A DNA stretch of 64,000 nt, taken from Bacillus sp. (in: firmicutes). Lineage in GTDB: Bacteria; Bacillota; Bacilli; Bacillales; Bacillaceae. Shown one piece after another: positions 1 to 11,402 of this stretch (the first letter of the stretch is position 1; the number at the start of each line of letters is the position of its first letter). The stretch lies in contig JAPSLL010000010.1 of assembly GCA_031180805.1 (NCBI GenBank), positions 1 to 64,000 on the forward strand, written 5' to 3'. Both the position numbers and the translations under genes were made by a program. The notes beneath the pieces are model-generated. The model did not search any database. It was not told the origin of the DNA and saw nothing but the letters and a program-made list of their open reading frames with translations.

Positions 1-1890
1 CATGATCAAGTATGGCAGGCAGTTATTCAGCTATTAGATGAATTTGTTGAATTACTAGCTGATGAGCATGTCACACTATCACTTTTTGCTAATATTCTCG
101 ATACAGGTATGGAGTCGATGAAGTTTTCCTTAGTTCCTCCAGCAATGGATCAAGTCTTAATTGCAGATATGGAGCAATCGAGATTTTTCCATGTGAAATG
201 CACGTTTATTATCGGTGCAAACGACGGGGTCATTCCAGCAAGACCAAAAGAAGAAGGTATTTTAACTGAGGATGATCGTGAATCGTTGCATTATCAAGGC
301 ATTACTCTCGCACCTACAGCTAGACAGCATCTATTAGATGAAAATTTTATCATTTATATGGGCTTAGTAAGTCCATCAGAAAAACTTTATTTATCTTATC
401 CAATGGCAGATGAAGAAGGGAAAGCACTTCTTCCCTCAATCATTATAAAACGGACTGAGGAAATGTTTCCAAATATAGAAAAACAACGACTTCTTAATGA
501 ACCTGATCAGCTATCACTTGGTGAACAGCTGTCCTTTATTGTTAATGAGAATGTGACACTATCATATGTTACATCGCAATTACAGTTATGGAAACGTGGC
601 TATCCAATCGAATCGATTTGGTGGGATGCTTACAATTATTTTATTGATTCAAAAAATCAACAAATAACGAAAAAGGTGCTTAGTAGTTTGACCTATCAAA
701 ATGCTCCAAAGCGACTTGAAACCTCTGTTAGCCGTGAGTTGTATGGAGAGCATATTCAAGGTAGTGTATCAAGAATGGAACAATTTAATAGCTGCCCATT
801 TTCCCACTTTGCGTCACATGGCTTAAAGCTAAGAGAAAGGCAATTATTTAAGCTTGAAGCACCAGATATTGGTCAATTATTTCACTCAGCACTTAAGTTA
901 ATTTCTGATAAAATTCAGCAATTGAATCTTGACTGGAAGGGGTTAACAAAGGAACAATGTGACCGCTTGTCAAACGATGCAGTAGAAAAGCTTGCACCTA
1001 GACTGCAAAGGGAAATATTATTAAGCTCAAATCGCTTTCACTATATAAAACGAAAGCTACAAAAAATCCTATCTCGTGCGTCAAGTATTCTAAGTGAACA
1101 CGCGAAGCATAGTGGGTTTGCACCAGTCGGGTTAGAGCTTGGCTTTGGTAAAGGTGGAGAGCTTCCGCCAATTCGTTTTACTTTGCCAAACGGCTGTACG
1201 ATGGAGGTAGCCGGAAGAATTGACCGGGTTGATAAAGCGACAGGCTCGAATGGAGTTTTATTACGGATTGTTGATTATAAATCAAGTGAAAAAAACATAC
1301 AGCTATCTGAGGTTTATTATGGATTAGCCTTACAAATGCTTACTTATTTAGATGTTATTATTTCAAATTCAAAGCGTTGGTTAGGAGTCGAGGCAACTCC
1401 AGCTGGTGTCCTCTATTTCCACGTCCATGATCCGATTATCCAAGCAAATACTTTGTTATCGGAGGACAAACTTGATGAGGAAATCTTTAAAAAGTTTAAA
1501 ATGAAGGGCTTGCTTCTTGGAGAAGAGGAATCTGTTCGATTAATGGACGATTCATTAACAGATGGCGTGACTTCAAACATTGTTGCTGCAGGTCTGAAAA
1601 AGACTGGAGGATTTTATGCGAATTCAGCAATTGCTAGTAAGGATGAATTTGAACTATTAACAAACCATGTCCGCACGACGTTTGAAAAAATAGGAACAAG
1701 CATAACCGACGGTGTAATTGATATTCAACCATATAAATTAAAGGACAAATTACCATGTACGTATTGTCAGTTTAAATCTGTATGTCAATTTGATGAATCG
1801 TTAGAGGAAAACAATTATCGAATTTTAAAAAGTGAAAAAAATGAAGAAGTATTAAAAAGAATGAGAGAGGAGGTAGGGCTAAGTGAGTAA
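1..1890 (+). CDS. addB: ATP-dependent helicase/deoxyribonuclease subunit B, 3' part
   Basis: This is the C-terminal 629 codons of AddB; the reading frame is already open at base 1, so the gene starts outside the window. AddB partners AddA in the RecBCD-like enzyme that resects double-strand breaks for recombination. The visible part carries the RecB-type nuclease motif (GRIDRVD, then IVDYKSS). Four cysteines are placed as in the AddB 4Fe-4S cluster: codon 265 (NSCPF) and codons 586, 589 and 595 ([10 protein letters not shown]). The last 8 nt overlap addA, which indicates translational coupling. Identification is secure. Confidence 0.96.
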   Translation, partial: HDQVWQAVIQLLDEFVELLADEHVTLSLFANILDTGMESMKFSLVPPAMDQVLIADMEQSRFFHVKCTFIIGANDGVIPARPKEEGILTEDDRESLHYQGITLAPTARQHLLDENFIIYMGLVSPSEKLYLSYPMADEEGKALLPSIIIKRTEEMFPNIEKQRLLNEPDQLSLGEQLSFIVNENVTLSYVTSQLQLWKRGYPIESIWWDAYNYFIDSKNQQITKKVLSSLTYQNAPKRLETSVSRELYGEHIQGSVSRMEQFNSCPFSHFASHGLKLRERQLFKLEAPDIGQLFHSALKLISDKIQQLNLDWKGLTKEQCDRLSNDAVEKLAPRLQREILLSSNRFHYIKRKLQKILSRASSILSEHAKHSGFAPVGLELGFGKGGELPPIRFTLPNGCTMEVAGRIDRVDKATGSNGVLLRIVDYKSSEKNIQLSEVYYGLALQMLTYLDVIISNSKRWLGVEATPAGVLYFHVHDPIIQANTLLSEDKLDEEIFKKFKMKGLLLGEEESVRLMDDSLTDGVTSNIVAAGLKKTGGFYANSAIASKDEFELLTNHVRTTFEKIGTSITDGVIDIQPYKLKDKLPCTYCQFKSVCQFDESLEENNYRILKSEKNEEVLKRMREEVGLSE

Positions 1891-4800
1891 TGGAATTCAA
1901 AAACCAAGCAATAGTCAATGGACAGATGATCAATGGCAGGCAATTGTCTCAAGTGGACAGGATATTCTAGTAGCAGCAGCTGCTGGTTCTGGAAAAACAG
2001 CTGTATTAGTTGAAAGAATTATAAAGAAAATCCTTTCAAAGGAAAATCCTGTTGATGTTGATTCATTACTTGTTGTGACCTTTACAAATGCCTCAGCTGC
2101 TGAGATGAGAAGTAGAATTGGAGAAGCGTTAGAAAAAGCTTTAAAGGATAATCCATCCTCTCTTCATTTACGCAGACAGTTAACATTATTAAATAAAGCA
2201 TCGATTTCAACATTGCATTCATTCTGTTTAAACGTTGTAAGGAAATACTATTATCTTATTAATATTGATCCTAGCTTTCGCATTGCGGATGAAACAGAAG
2301 GTCAGCTTTTGATTGATGAGGTCCTTGATGAATTATTTGAAGAGGAATATAGCCGTGAAGATAATGAACCATTTTTCGACCTTATTGATCGCTATACAGC
2401 TGATCGGAATGATGTGGAACTTCAAACGATTATTCGCGTGCTTTACCTTTTTTCAAGGTCACATCCTACACCAAATCTTTGGCTGGAACAGCTAGCTTCA
2501 ATGTATGATGTGGGAGATGCAGACATTTCTACACTGCCATTTATTCGTTACCTCCTACATGACATCGAGCTTGTCTTATATGGAGCAAAGGACCAGCTGG
2601 AGCAAGCGATGGAAATAACAAAACGACCAGCTGGACCTGCACCTCGAGCAGAAAATTTAGATGATGACTTAAAACAAGTCGATTGCTTACTTGCTGTAAA
2701 AAACTCGTGGGAAGGTTTAGCTGAGCAAATAAAATCATTTAGCTTGTCGAGGGCAAAACCGGTCAGGGGAGATCAATATGATAAAGCATTAACAGATCAG
2801 GTGACAGCATTAAGAAACGCTGCGAAAAAGAAAATCGAACAATTGCGTGACGAAATGTTTTCCAGAAGCCTTTCTTCTTATTTACTAGATTTTGAACAAT
2901 TAGCTCCTGTTATGAAAAAGCTTGTTTCGCTTGTGAAGGAATTTGCTGAGCGTTACGAAGCAATAAAAAAGGAGAAAGGAATTGTTGATTTTGCCGATTT
3001 GGAGCATTATTGTTTGCAAATACTTCAAGGAACTGGTGATGAACCAAGTGAAGCGGCACGATTTTATAAACAACAATTTACTGAAGTATTGGTTGATGAA
3101 TATCAAGATACGAACCTTGTTCAAGAATCGATATTGAAATTCGTAACAAAAGATGATGAAGCATCAGGAAACCTGTTTATGGTTGGGGATGTTAAGCAAT
3201 CAATCTATCGCTTTCGTTTAGCTGAGCCTTTTCTGTTCTTAAGTAAATATAAGCGTTTTACAAAAGACGCGAACAATACAGGAATGAAAATTGATTTATC
3301 GAAAAACTTCAGAAGTAGAGCTGAAGTATTAGATGCAACGAATTTTATATTTAAACAAATTATGGGTGAACGTGTTGGAGAAATTGTATATGACGAAGAT
3401 GCTGAATTAAAGCTTGGTGCTTCTTATCCTGAAGGGAAAAAGATGAATACAGAACTGCTGCTCATTGAACCGATTAATCAGGATGAGGAGTCTCAGCAGG
3501 ATGAAGATGCAAGTGGCTTTGATGAGCAAGAGCTAGAAACCGTACAGCTTGAGGCAAGGCTTATGGCAAATAAAATCAAATCACTTATTGATGAACAGTT
3601 CCCAATTTATGATCGAGGTATCGACGGAACGCGTCCAATTACGTACCGAGATATTGTCATTCTTCTTCGTTCCATGCCATGGGCACCACAAATAATGGAG
3701 GAATTTAAACAAGCCGGAATTCCTGTATATGCAAATCTTTCAAATGGATATTTTGAGGCAACGGAAGTGTCAATTATGGTATCACTTCTAAAAGTAATAG
3801 ATAATCCATTTCAAGATATACCATTAGCATCTGTGCTACGTTCTCCGATTGTTGGCTTGGATGCAAATGAACTTGCAATTATTCGTACGTTTGATAAAAA
3901 GGGAACTTATTACGATGCGCTTAAAGCATGTATTGCAAATGAATCATTGGTTGAGCAATCCCTATCCATAAAGCTGACCACTTTTATTGAACTTTTACAG
4001 CAATGGAGAAACCAGGCGCGACAAGGCTCAGTATCAGACCTAATTTGGCAATTATACCGAGATACGAAGTTTTTTGATTTTGTTGGTGGAATGCCAGGTG
4101 GGAAACAAAGACAAGCAAACCTCAGAGCATTATATGATCGAGCTCGGCAATATGAAGCAACTTCCTTTAGGGGGTTATTCCGCTTTTTACGCTTCATAGA
4201 AAGAATGCAAGAACGAGGGGATGATCTTGGTGCAGCTAGAGCGCTTGGAGAACAGGAAGATGTCGTGCGCTTAATGACGATCCATAGCAGTAAAGGATTA
4301 GAATTTCCGGTAGTCTTTGTTGCGGGGCTGTCAAAGCAATTTAATATGATGGATTTGAACAAAAAATATTTACTAGATAAAGAGCTAGGGTTTGGAACAA
4401 AATTAATTAATCCAAAAATCCGAATTAGCTATCCTACGTTACCATATATTGCACTAAAAAAGAAAATGAGAATGGAATTGCTTGCTGAAGAAATGCGAGT
4501 ATTATACGTAGCGTTAACGAGAGCGAAAGAGAAGCTGATTTTACTTGGAACGTTAAAGGATGCTGAAAAAACAATAGCCAACTGGCAAAATTATATTTCT
4601 CATAATGAATGGTTATTACCGGATTTTGAACGGGCAAAAGCGAAGTCTTATCTCGATTGGATTGGTCCTGCGTTAGTTCGCCATCAGGACTGTGTTTTAT
4701 TAAATGATGGTCATACGTGTATGAATGAAGAGATATCAAAGCATTCATCAAAATGGACGATTGAATTTGTGAAAGGTGAAAAGCTTCTTGAATCGTTTAG

Positions 4801-5596
4801 TAAGGAACAACAGTTAAATACAGAGCTTTTAACGGCGATTTCACATGGAGAGCAAGTGCCTATTGAAAGTAATGAGGTAGACAAGGTTCATGAAAAATTA
4901 AATTGGACATATCCACATCTAGCAGCAACAAAGAATCGCTCAAAGCAATCCGTAACAGAATTAAAAAGACAGAAGGAAGTTCGGGATGAATATAGTGATT
5001 TACAATTAGTGAAAAAGCCACAAGCTGTTCTATATGATCGGCCAAGCTTTATGAGAAGTAAATCAATATCAGCTGCAGAAAGAGGAACAGCTATGCATAC
5101 AGTAATGCAGCATATTCCCTTAAATGAAGCTGTAACAGCAAATACAATTATGACAAAAGTACAGGAGCTTATCGCAAAGGAAATATTAACATCTGACATG
5201 GCAGAAGTAATCAATCCACAGCAAATTGCTAAATTTTTTGCGACTCCAATTGGAGGCCGTATGCTTCATGCAGATAAAGTTTCCCGAGAAGTACCATTCA
5301 GTTATGCTCTTAATGCAAGTACTTTATATAAGGACATTAAAGAAGAATCAATTATTGTCCAAGGGGTAATTGACTGTCTCTTTGAAGATGAAGCTGGCTT
5401 AGTCTTGATTGATTATAAAACAGATTCGATTGAAGGGCGTTTTCCAGGCGGTATTGCTGAGGCAGAGACAGTATTAAAGGAAAGATATCGCATCCAAATT
5501 GATTTATATACAAAGGCAATTGAAGACATTATTCGCAGGCCACTGAAGGAAAAATATTTATATTTCTTTGATGGTGGTCATTTATTCGAAATGTAG
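1883..5596 (+). CDS. addA: ATP-dependent helicase/nuclease subunit A
   Basis: AddA, 1237 aa, a UvrD/Rep-type 3'-5' helicase fused to a RecB-family nuclease. Walker A AAAGSGKT lies at about residues 32-39. Walker B is VDEYQDTN, followed by [11 protein letters not shown] and the late helicase motif [12 protein letters not shown]. The C-terminal nuclease core is LIDYKTDS near residue 1175. The start is a GTG that overlaps addB, with the Shine-Dalgarno inside addB (GAGAGGAGG). Length and motif order are normal for Bacillus AddA. It works with AddB in Chi-regulated end resection. Confidence 0.97.
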   Translation: MSNGIQKPSNSQWTDDQWQAIVSSGQDILVAAAAGSGKTAVLVERIIKKILSKENPVDVDSLLVVTFTNASAAEMRSRIGEALEKALKDNPSSLHLRRQLTLLNKASISTLHSFCLNVVRKYYYLINIDPSFRIADETEGQLLIDEVLDELFEEEYSREDNEPFFDLIDRYTADRNDVELQTIIRVLYLFSRSHPTPNLWLEQLASMYDVGDADISTLPFIRYLLHDIELVLYGAKDQLEQAMEITKRPAGPAPRAENLDDDLKQVDCLLAVKNSWEGLAEQIKSFSLSRAKPVRGDQYDKALTDQVTALRNAAKKKIEQLRDEMFSRSLSSYLLDFEQLAPVMKKLVSLVKEFAERYEAIKKEKGIVDFADLEHYCLQILQGTGDEPSEAARFYKQQFTEVLVDEYQDTNLVQESILKFVTKDDEASGNLFMVGDVKQSIYRFRLAEPFLFLSKYKRFTKDANNTGMKIDLSKNFRSRAEVLDATNFIFKQIMGERVGEIVYDEDAELKLGASYPEGKKMNTELLLIEPINQDEESQQDEDASGFDEQELETVQLEARLMANKIKSLIDEQFPIYDRGIDGTRPITYRDIVILLRSMPWAPQIMEEFKQAGIPVYANLSNGYFEATEVSIMVSLLKVIDNPFQDIPLASVLRSPIVGLDANELAIIRTFDKKGTYYDALKACIANESLVEQSLSIKLTTFIELLQQWRNQARQGSVSDLIWQLYRDTKFFDFVGGMPGGKQRQANLRALYDRARQYEATSFRGLFRFLRFIERMQERGDDLGAARALGEQEDVVRLMTIHSSKGLEFPVVFVAGLSKQFNMMDLNKKYLLDKELGFGTKLINPKIRISYPTLPYIALKKKMRMELLAEEMRVLYVALTRAKEKLILLGTLKDAEKTIANWQNYISHNEWLLPDFERAKAKSYLDWIGPALVRHQDCVLLNDGHTCMNEEISKHSSKWTIEFVKGEKLLESFSKEQQLNTELLTAISHGEQVPIESNEVDKVHEKLNWTYPHLAATKNRSKQSVTELKRQKEVRDEYSDLQLVKKPQAVLYDRPSFMRSKSISAAERGTAMHTVMQHIPLNEAVTANTIMTKVQELIAKEILTSDMAEVINPQQIAKFFATPIGGRMLHADKVSREVPFSYALNASTLYKDIKEESIIVQGVIDCLFEDEAGLVLIDYKTDSIEGRFPGGIAEAETVLKERYRIQIDLYTKAIEDIIRRPLKEKYLYFFDGGHLFEM

Positions 5597-5600
5597 AAGA

Positions 5601-5653
5601 AGTGGTAGTAAGGTGGCGATTTATTCATGATTTGTCATCTTACTACTGTTTTT
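5601..5653 (+). terminator. hairpin terminator after addA
   Basis: GTAGTAAG pairs with CTTACTAC across a roughly 20 nt loop region, and GTTTTTG follows. It separates addBA from sbcDC. Confidence 0.7.
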
Positions 5654-5702
5654 GATTAAAGTCGTACATTATTTCTATATGCTAGAAAGGGTGTTTAATA
5701 GA

Positions 5703-6884
5703 ATGCGAATCCTCCATACAGCTGATTGGCATCTAGGTCGGTCCTTAGAAGGAAGGAGCCGCTTAGCAGAACAAGCTGAATTTCTAGATGAACTTGTTCG
5801 TATAGTTGAAGAAGAAAAAGTAGATATGGTTTTAATGGCTGGTGATGCATTTGATACAGTGAATCCTCCTGCTGCTGCAGAACAGTTATTTTATGATGCA
5901 CTTTCGCGTTTATCAGATAATGGAAAACGGCCTATCGTTGTCATTGCGGGGAATCATGATAATCCTGATCGATTATCGGCAGCATCGCCATTGGCTAGTA
6001 ATCATTCGATACATTTAATAGGGTATCCGATGGCTGAGGTGATCAAAATCGATGTCCCTAGGGTCCAGCAGCAATTGACGCTCGCTGCTCTTGCATACCC
6101 TTCAGAAGCTAGACTTGAACAGGTGTTATCTGAGTCCCATGATGAAGTGTTATTACGAAATAAATATGATGAAAGAATTCGAGAGTTATTTTCAATTATG
6201 AGCAAGCAATTTCGTCCCGATACGATTAATATGGCAATGAGTCATATTCATGTTGCGGGTGGAAGCTCGTCTGATTCTGAACGCCCAATTGAAGTTGGCG
6301 GAGCGTACACAGTAGCAGCAACAAGTATGCCTGAGGCAGCTCAATATGTTGCATTGGGACATTTGCATCGTCCCCAAAATATAAAACGCGCAAATACGTT
6401 AACAAGATATTCTGGATCTCCACTAGCGTATAGTTTTTCAGAAATTGGCTATGCAAAGTCTGTCACTATATTAGATGCTGAGCCTAATCAGCCTGTAGAG
6501 ATGAGAGAAATTCCATTATCTTCAGGGAAACCATTAGTTAAGTGGAAAGCAACAGAAGGAATCAATCAGGTTTACAAATGGTTAGATGAAGGTCGTGATA
6601 CAACGGCATGGATTGATTTAGAAATTCATTTAACGAATACTCTCTCAATCGAAGAAATTCATCGATTACGAAAATGGCACCAAGGGTTTATTCATATCCG
6701 TCCTATCTTTATCGGTGAGCAAGAAGTTATTGAAGCAAGGCAAGCTAATTTACCGATCGATCAACTTTTTACACAATTTTATGAGAAACAAACAGGAGGA
6801 GCTAAGCCTGAAGAAGACTTAGTTCAATTATTTCTTGAGCTTGTTCACCAAGAGGAAGGTTCTGAGGAAGGTGTAGAAGGATGA
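5703..6884 (+). CDS. sbcD: exonuclease SbcD
   Basis: SbcD, 393 aa, the Mre11-like metallophosphoesterase subunit of the SbcCD nuclease, which cleaves hairpins and processes blocked DNA ends. The N-terminus MRILHTADWHLGR holds the first metal-binding Asp/His. Further metal motifs are MAGDAFDT, AGNHDNPDR, MSHIHVAGG and ALGHLHRPQ. I chose ATG 5703, behind AAAGGGTG at good spacing, because upstream in-frame codons extend past the conserved start. The stop overlaps the sbcC ATG (ATGA). It is slightly longer than typical but intact. Confidence 0.96.
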   Translation: MRILHTADWHLGRSLEGRSRLAEQAEFLDELVRIVEEEKVDMVLMAGDAFDTVNPPAAAEQLFYDALSRLSDNGKRPIVVIAGNHDNPDRLSAASPLASNHSIHLIGYPMAEVIKIDVPRVQQQLTLAALAYPSEARLEQVLSESHDEVLLRNKYDERIRELFSIMSKQFRPDTINMAMSHIHVAGGSSSDSERPIEVGGAYTVAATSMPEAAQYVALGHLHRPQNIKRANTLTRYSGSPLAYSFSEIGYAKSVTILDAEPNQPVEMREIPLSSGKPLVKWKATEGINQVYKWLDEGRDTTAWIDLEIHLTNTLSIEEIHRLRKWHQGFIHIRPIFIGEQEVIEARQANLPIDQLFTQFYEKQTGGAKPEEDLVQLFLELVHQEEGSEEGVEG

Positions 6885-9800
6885 GACCAATTCAATTAAC
6901 TGTTTCAGGACTTCATAGTTTTAGAGAGAAGCAAACGATTCAATTTGATTCATTATGTGAGGGGGGAATATTTGGGATATTTGGACCGACTGGTAGTGGT
7001 AAATCCTCAATTTTAGATGCTATGACATTAGCTTTATATGGAAAAGTTGAGCGTGCAGCAAATAATACACATGGTATTTTAAACCATGCAGAGGACAGCC
7101 TTGCAGTATCCTTTACCTTTGAACTAGAAAATGCCTCCTCGAAAAAGCGCTATACGGTTGAAAGAGGATTTAAGAGAACAGATGATATTAAAGTAAAAAC
7201 ATCCATTTGTCGATTAATTGAAGCTGGAGAAGAAACCGTTGTGTTAGCAGATAAGGCTGCCGATGTTAATGAAAAAATACATGGATTATTAGGGTTAACA
7301 ATTGATGATTTCACAAGAGCTGTTGTTCTCCCACAAGGAAAATTTGCTGAGTTTCTATCCTTAAAAGGTGCGGAACGACGCCAAATGCTACAACGATTGT
7401 TTCATCTAGAACAATATGGAGACAAATTAATTAAAAAATTAAAATCTCGACTTGCAAAAACAAGAATACAACGAAATGAACTCGAAGCTGAAAAAACAGG
7501 TTTAGGTGATGCTTCTACAGAGGCAGTTAAAGCTGCGGAAGCTCGTCTGAATGAAGCGAATATTCTACTACAAAAACGTCAAACAGAATTTGATAGCATT
7601 TTAAAAGAATATGAAGCTATGCAAGAGATAAGACAGCTGCAATTGCAAAAGGCAGAGATAGAGAAAGAAAAGGCAACTTTAGAAGCAGAAGCAGATAAAA
7701 TGGACAAGCTTAAAATACAGCTTCAAAAAGCAGAGGAAGCTGAGAATCTTAGACCATATGCAGAATCACTCCAAGCACTTATGCTAGAGAAAAAAGATGC
7801 AGAAATAAATCTTTCCTTGATTAAAAAGCGATTTGAAGAAGTAAAGGAACGATATGAGACAAGTAATCTAGCATATGAAGAGATTCGAAACATAAAAAGT
7901 GAGCGGGAACCAAAGCTTGTTGCTGAAAGAGAAAAGCTTCTGCAGTTACAAAAAATTGATGAAGAACGTGTTGCAGAACAGAAAAGACTAGCTCAATTAC
8001 AAGAGAAATTCGATAAGTTGGTCGAACAACGTCATCTTGACAATAAAGCATTGGGAAAGGCACAGACCTTAGTCGAGAAGGCATTGGAAAAGCAGCAACG
8101 CTTGAAGGAAGAATTACTCGCTAATACTGTATCGGCAAAAGAACGAGAAATGATCCAAGGAGCATTAACGGCAAAACAAATAGTAACTCAGGCAAAACGC
8201 AGATTCTCTGAAACAACAGCAATTGTACAAGAAAAACAAAAAATAATCGAACAAGAAACTGAAAACCTAAAAAGGATTTCAACAGCAACTGTTAATCGTA
8301 AAAATCAGCTTAAGGAACAATTTATTGAATTGAATAAGCAGTACTTTCTTATATCAGAACGAGAAAGAGAACACCAAGCCTTTATTCACACTGTGAAAAG
8401 CGAATTAGACTTTATCGTCAAAAAAGAAGAGAAGGAAAATAGTCATAAGCTTGCACTTAAACTTGTCCAGCATTTACATGATGGAGAACCATGCCCAGTT
8501 TGTGGTTCATCCACACATCCAAATCCTGCCCATCTAAATGAAGCTTTGTTTGAAAGCGGTGAAAAGCAGTCGGAAAAGCTTCAAGAACAACTTGTGAATT
8601 TACAGGATTTAAGTCAGGAATTCCATTCGCTAAAAATTAAACTTGAAGGAATCTCTCAACAATTAACCTCTGAATTTCCGTTTCTCCAAGATGTGACACA
8701 AGTAGAGGAGATAGAGCTTGACGAGATTATAAAAAATGAACTTGCTGACCCACTTCAAAAAGGGGACAAGCTTTTTCAATTAGAATTAAAGTCAATCTCC
8801 CAGGATTATTTACAGCTAAAAAGTAATATCGATTTACTAGTGAAGCAAGTAAGAGAAATACAGCAAGAGGAACTGAGAAAAGGTGATTATCTTTCCTCTG
8901 CAAAAAACGATGTAAGTGAATGGAAGGAAAAACAACAAGTCGATCAGGTTGCTTACGAAAAAGCGTTAAAAGAATATGAAGTGCAGTTTTCAACGGTGCC
9001 ATTAGCAGATGTTGAAACGCTTCAACAAGATATGAGTAAAAAAGACCAAGCAGTAGAGCAACTAAATGAAAGAATTCAAACAAGCATTTTATTTATTGAA
9101 GAGCAGCAAAAGTCAGTAAAGGAATGTGAAAAACAAATTCAGTTAATAAATCAACAAGAAATTGAATTACAAGCGACAATCAATAATTGCAAACAGCTAA
9201 TTCGTGAAAAGGAGGAGAAATTATCGGATGTTTCGTCTGATAAATCACTCAACCAACAATTGAAAGAAACAATCGAAAAGCTAAAACAATTAACGGAAAA
9301 GGAAAATGAATTGTACCGTTTATTACAGCAAGCTACGAAATCAATGCACGAGCATCAAAGTCAGCTTGCGGCAAATGAGAAGGCGTTTGAACAGACAAAA
9401 CTCAAATTAAATGAGGCAACAGAAAAATGGAAGAATGTATCTGAAAAAACGTCCTTTCATACAATCGAAGAGACTCTTTCTTCCTTATTAGGACTGGAAG
9501 AAAAGCATTTCATGAAAAATGAATTAGAAAAGTTTACTGATAAAATGAAGCAGCTGACAGCGGACTTAAACCGAATAGCTGAAAAGCTACAAGATAAACA
9601 GTTAACAAATGAAGCATGGGAACAAATTCAATTATTGAAAACAGAAGTAAAGGAACAGGTGGATGAAGCGGTTGCAAATAAAGGAGCGGCGAGCGAAGCG
9701 CTTCAAGAGCTGTTAAAAAAACATGACCGCTATCTCGAAATTGAACGACAACAAAAGGCATTAGATGAGATGTTAGAAAAGCTTGAAAAGCTACAAACCG

Positions 9801-10282
9801 TCTTTAAAGGAAACAGCTTTGTTGAGTATGTAGCTGAGGAGCAGCTTGTTCAGGTTAGTAGAGATGCATCAGAACGATTGCGAACACTTACACGAGGACG
9901 TTATGCAATTGAAGTAGACTCTCAAGGTGGCTTCATTATGAGAGATGACGCAAATGGCGGGGTTAGACGTCCAGTGTCTACACTTTCTGGAGGTGAAACC
10001 TTCCTAACCTCACTTGCCTTAGCTCTCTCGTTGTCAACACAAATTCAGCTTCGTGGCGAGTACCCATTACAGTTTTTCTTCCTAGATGAAGGCTTCGGTA
10101 CACTTGATGTCGAGCTACTTGATGCAGTCATCTCAGCTCTTGAAAAGCTTCAGGCACAAAACCTGTCAGTCGGTGTCATTAGTCACGTCGCTGAGCTACG
10201 AGCAAGACTGCCTAAAAAATTAATCGTCGTCCCAGCGGAACCATCCGGAAAAGGCTCAACCGTCTATCTTGAATCGATGTGA
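6881..10282 (+). CDS. sbcC: exonuclease SbcC (Rad50-like SMC ATPase)
   Basis: SbcC, 1133 aa, the Rad50-like partner of SbcD. Walker A is GPTGSGKSSILD near the N-terminus. Two long Lys/Glu/Gln-rich coiled-coil arms flank a zinc hook, CPVC at residues 538-541. The ABC signature LSGGETFLTSLALA and Walker B FFFLDEGFGTLD are at the C-terminus. The complete N-ATPase, coil, hook, coil, C-ATPase order shows an intact protein. It is translationally coupled to sbcD. Confidence 0.97.
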   Translation: MRPIQLTVSGLHSFREKQTIQFDSLCEGGIFGIFGPTGSGKSSILDAMTLALYGKVERAANNTHGILNHAEDSLAVSFTFELENASSKKRYTVERGFKRTDDIKVKTSICRLIEAGEETVVLADKAADVNEKIHGLLGLTIDDFTRAVVLPQGKFAEFLSLKGAERRQMLQRLFHLEQYGDKLIKKLKSRLAKTRIQRNELEAEKTGLGDASTEAVKAAEARLNEANILLQKRQTEFDSILKEYEAMQEIRQLQLQKAEIEKEKATLEAEADKMDKLKIQLQKAEEAENLRPYAESLQALMLEKKDAEINLSLIKKRFEEVKERYETSNLAYEEIRNIKSEREPKLVAEREKLLQLQKIDEERVAEQKRLAQLQEKFDKLVEQRHLDNKALGKAQTLVEKALEKQQRLKEELLANTVSAKEREMIQGALTAKQIVTQAKRRFSETTAIVQEKQKIIEQETENLKRISTATVNRKNQLKEQFIELNKQYFLISEREREHQAFIHTVKSELDFIVKKEEKENSHKLALKLVQHLHDGEPCPVCGSSTHPNPAHLNEALFESGEKQSEKLQEQLVNLQDLSQEFHSLKIKLEGISQQLTSEFPFLQDVTQVEEIELDEIIKNELADPLQKGDKLFQLELKSISQDYLQLKSNIDLLVKQVREIQQEELRKGDYLSSAKNDVSEWKEKQQVDQVAYEKALKEYEVQFSTVPLADVETLQQDMSKKDQAVEQLNERIQTSILFIEEQQKSVKECEKQIQLINQQEIELQATINNCKQLIREKEEKLSDVSSDKSLNQQLKETIEKLKQLTEKENELYRLLQQATKSMHEHQSQLAANEKAFEQTKLKLNEATEKWKNVSEKTSFHTIEETLSSLLGLEEKHFMKNELEKFTDKMKQLTADLNRIAEKLQDKQLTNEAWEQIQLLKTEVKEQVDEAVANKGAASEALQELLKKHDRYLEIERQQKALDEMLEKLEKLQTVFKGNSFVEYVAEEQLVQVSRDASERLRTLTRGRYAIEVDSQGGFIMRDDANGGVRRPVSTLSGGETFLTSLALALSLSTQIQLRGEYPLQFFFLDEGFGTLDVELLDAVISALEKLQAQNLSVGVISHVAELRARLPKKLIVVPAEPSGKGSTVYLESM

Positions 10283-10444
10283 ATTTAAAAGCATACTGAC
10301 AACGAAAAGACAATCAGGATTAAGGAGTACAGTGCCCTTCTATTCAAATCTAGCTAGACGAGAGAAGAGTTAGTAAAAGGAAGCTTACCAATATAGAACT
10401 CTTGAGAATTGCTTTGGTTATTGAATTATTAGGAAACATAATAA

Positions 10445-10490
10445 AGGGTGGCTCAAAACCAAAGGGGGTCAGACCCTTTTGAGTCACCCT
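10445..10490 (-). terminator. terminator of the gerP operon
   Basis: A long inverted repeat pairs AGGGTGGCTCAAAA with TTTTGAGTCACCCT (one mismatch), with an inner GGGTC/GACCC pair. Read on the minus strand it is followed by a T-rich stretch, so it suits the end of gerPF. It could also stop readthrough from sbcC. Confidence 0.7.
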
Positions 10491-10527
10491 CCACCTAATA
10501 TAATGAACTTTAAAAGCAAAACTGTAA

Positions 10528-10743
10528 CTAGGTATTTGCCGTCATATTTTGATCGGAAACATCTGGGTCAACCATATTTGTTGCACTTAACCCGTTATTA
10601 ACTATATGGAAATCACCGACATTTCCTCCACCAGAACCTGAAGCTGATTTTGATTGGTTTTTAGGAGATAAATAGAACGTATCCCCAAAGTTTACAATCC
10701 CACTAACTTCATTAATTTTGATTGGACCTACAATTGCTGGCAT
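10528..10743 (-). CDS. gerPF: spore germination protein GerPF
   Basis: 71 aa, last gene of the gerPA-PF operon. The N-terminus MPAIVGPIKINEVSG closely matches GerPA ([14 protein letters not shown]), as is known for the GerPA/GerPF pair. A Gly/Ser-rich segment follows (SASGSGGGN). GerP proteins are needed for nutrient germinants to pass the spore coat. Expression in the mother cell late in sporulation is established for the family but not shown here. An AAAGGGATG Shine-Dalgarno precedes the start. Confidence 0.93.
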   Translation of the reverse strand: MPAIVGPIKINEVSGIVNFGDTFYLSPKNQSKSASGSGGGNVGDFHIVNNGLSATNMVDPDVSDQNMTANT

Positions 10744-10833
10744 ATAAAAACATCCCTTTTGTTTTCGCTAGTACTTTACTTTATGCATATGAAATGATGA
10801 TGGTTCGTTAACATCTAAGGTAAGGGTATTCGT

Positions 10834-11199
10834 CTAGTCAAATGGGTGACGAATGTGTAATGTACGTGATTCGCAAAATACATCTTTAGATGAGCCGATT
10901 TGAAAGACTGCTGAGCTTGATAGTGCTGTAACAGTCACAGTATTTACTTGAATGCTTGGATTATCATGAAAAAAATTGGTTGTTATCTTTTCATAAAAAA
11001 CAGGATATGGGATCTCTTCTTCAAAAATTGGATATTTGGTGAGGTCTCCTTCTGAACCAAAAAATTTTTCCTCTTCCCTTTGCTCTGAAAAGACTTTAAC
11101 AGAAGGAGTAATATTCATCGAATCCCCGATTGTAAATACAGAGCTAAGACCAATTGAATTAACATATACTGAGTTTACCTTTGAAAAACGACTAATCAT
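10834..11199 (-). CDS. gerPE: spore germination protein GerPE
   Basis: 121 aa. It begins MISRFSKVNSVYVNSIGLSS and repeats the GerP-type pattern 'V..I..SSVF.IGDS' twice: near the N-terminus, and as TALSSSAVFQIGSS near the C-terminus. The ATG overlaps the gerPD stop (ATGA), so the two are translationally coupled. It is somewhat shorter than B. subtilis GerPE but has no sign of a frameshift. Confidence 0.9.
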   Translation of the reverse strand: MISRFSKVNSVYVNSIGLSSVFTIGDSMNITPSVKVFSEQREEEKFFGSEGDLTKYPIFEEEIPYPVFYEKITTNFFHDNPSIQVNTVTVTALSSSAVFQIGSSKDVFCESRTLHIRHPFD

Positions 11200-11372
11200 T
11201 GTGGAGACAGCGGTACATATGGACCGACAATAAGCGACTCAGGTGGAGTATCAAAAACAGAAGATAGTGAGATTGTATTGGTATCCCCGATTAAAAACAC
11301 TGAAGAACTTGACACACCGATAATTCGAATATTTCCAACTTGAAGGTTGCGATTAACAACAGTAAAATTCAT
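11196..11372 (-). CDS. gerPD: spore germination protein GerPD
   Basis: 58 aa, read directly from the minus strand: it starts MNFTVVNRNLQVGNIRIIGV, continues with SSSSVFLIGDTNTISLSS, and ends YVPLSPQ. The ATG is preceded by AAGGAGGAAAGCTAA. The SSSSVFLIGD motif is shared with GerPE and GerPB. Its position between gerPC and gerPE matches the standard operon. Confidence 0.92.
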   Translation of the reverse strand: MNFTVVNRNLQVGNIRIIGVSSSSVFLIGDTNTISLSSVFDTPPESLIVGPYVPLSPQ

Positions 11373-11402
11373 TTAGCTTTCCTCCTTATATAGGATATGT
11401 CC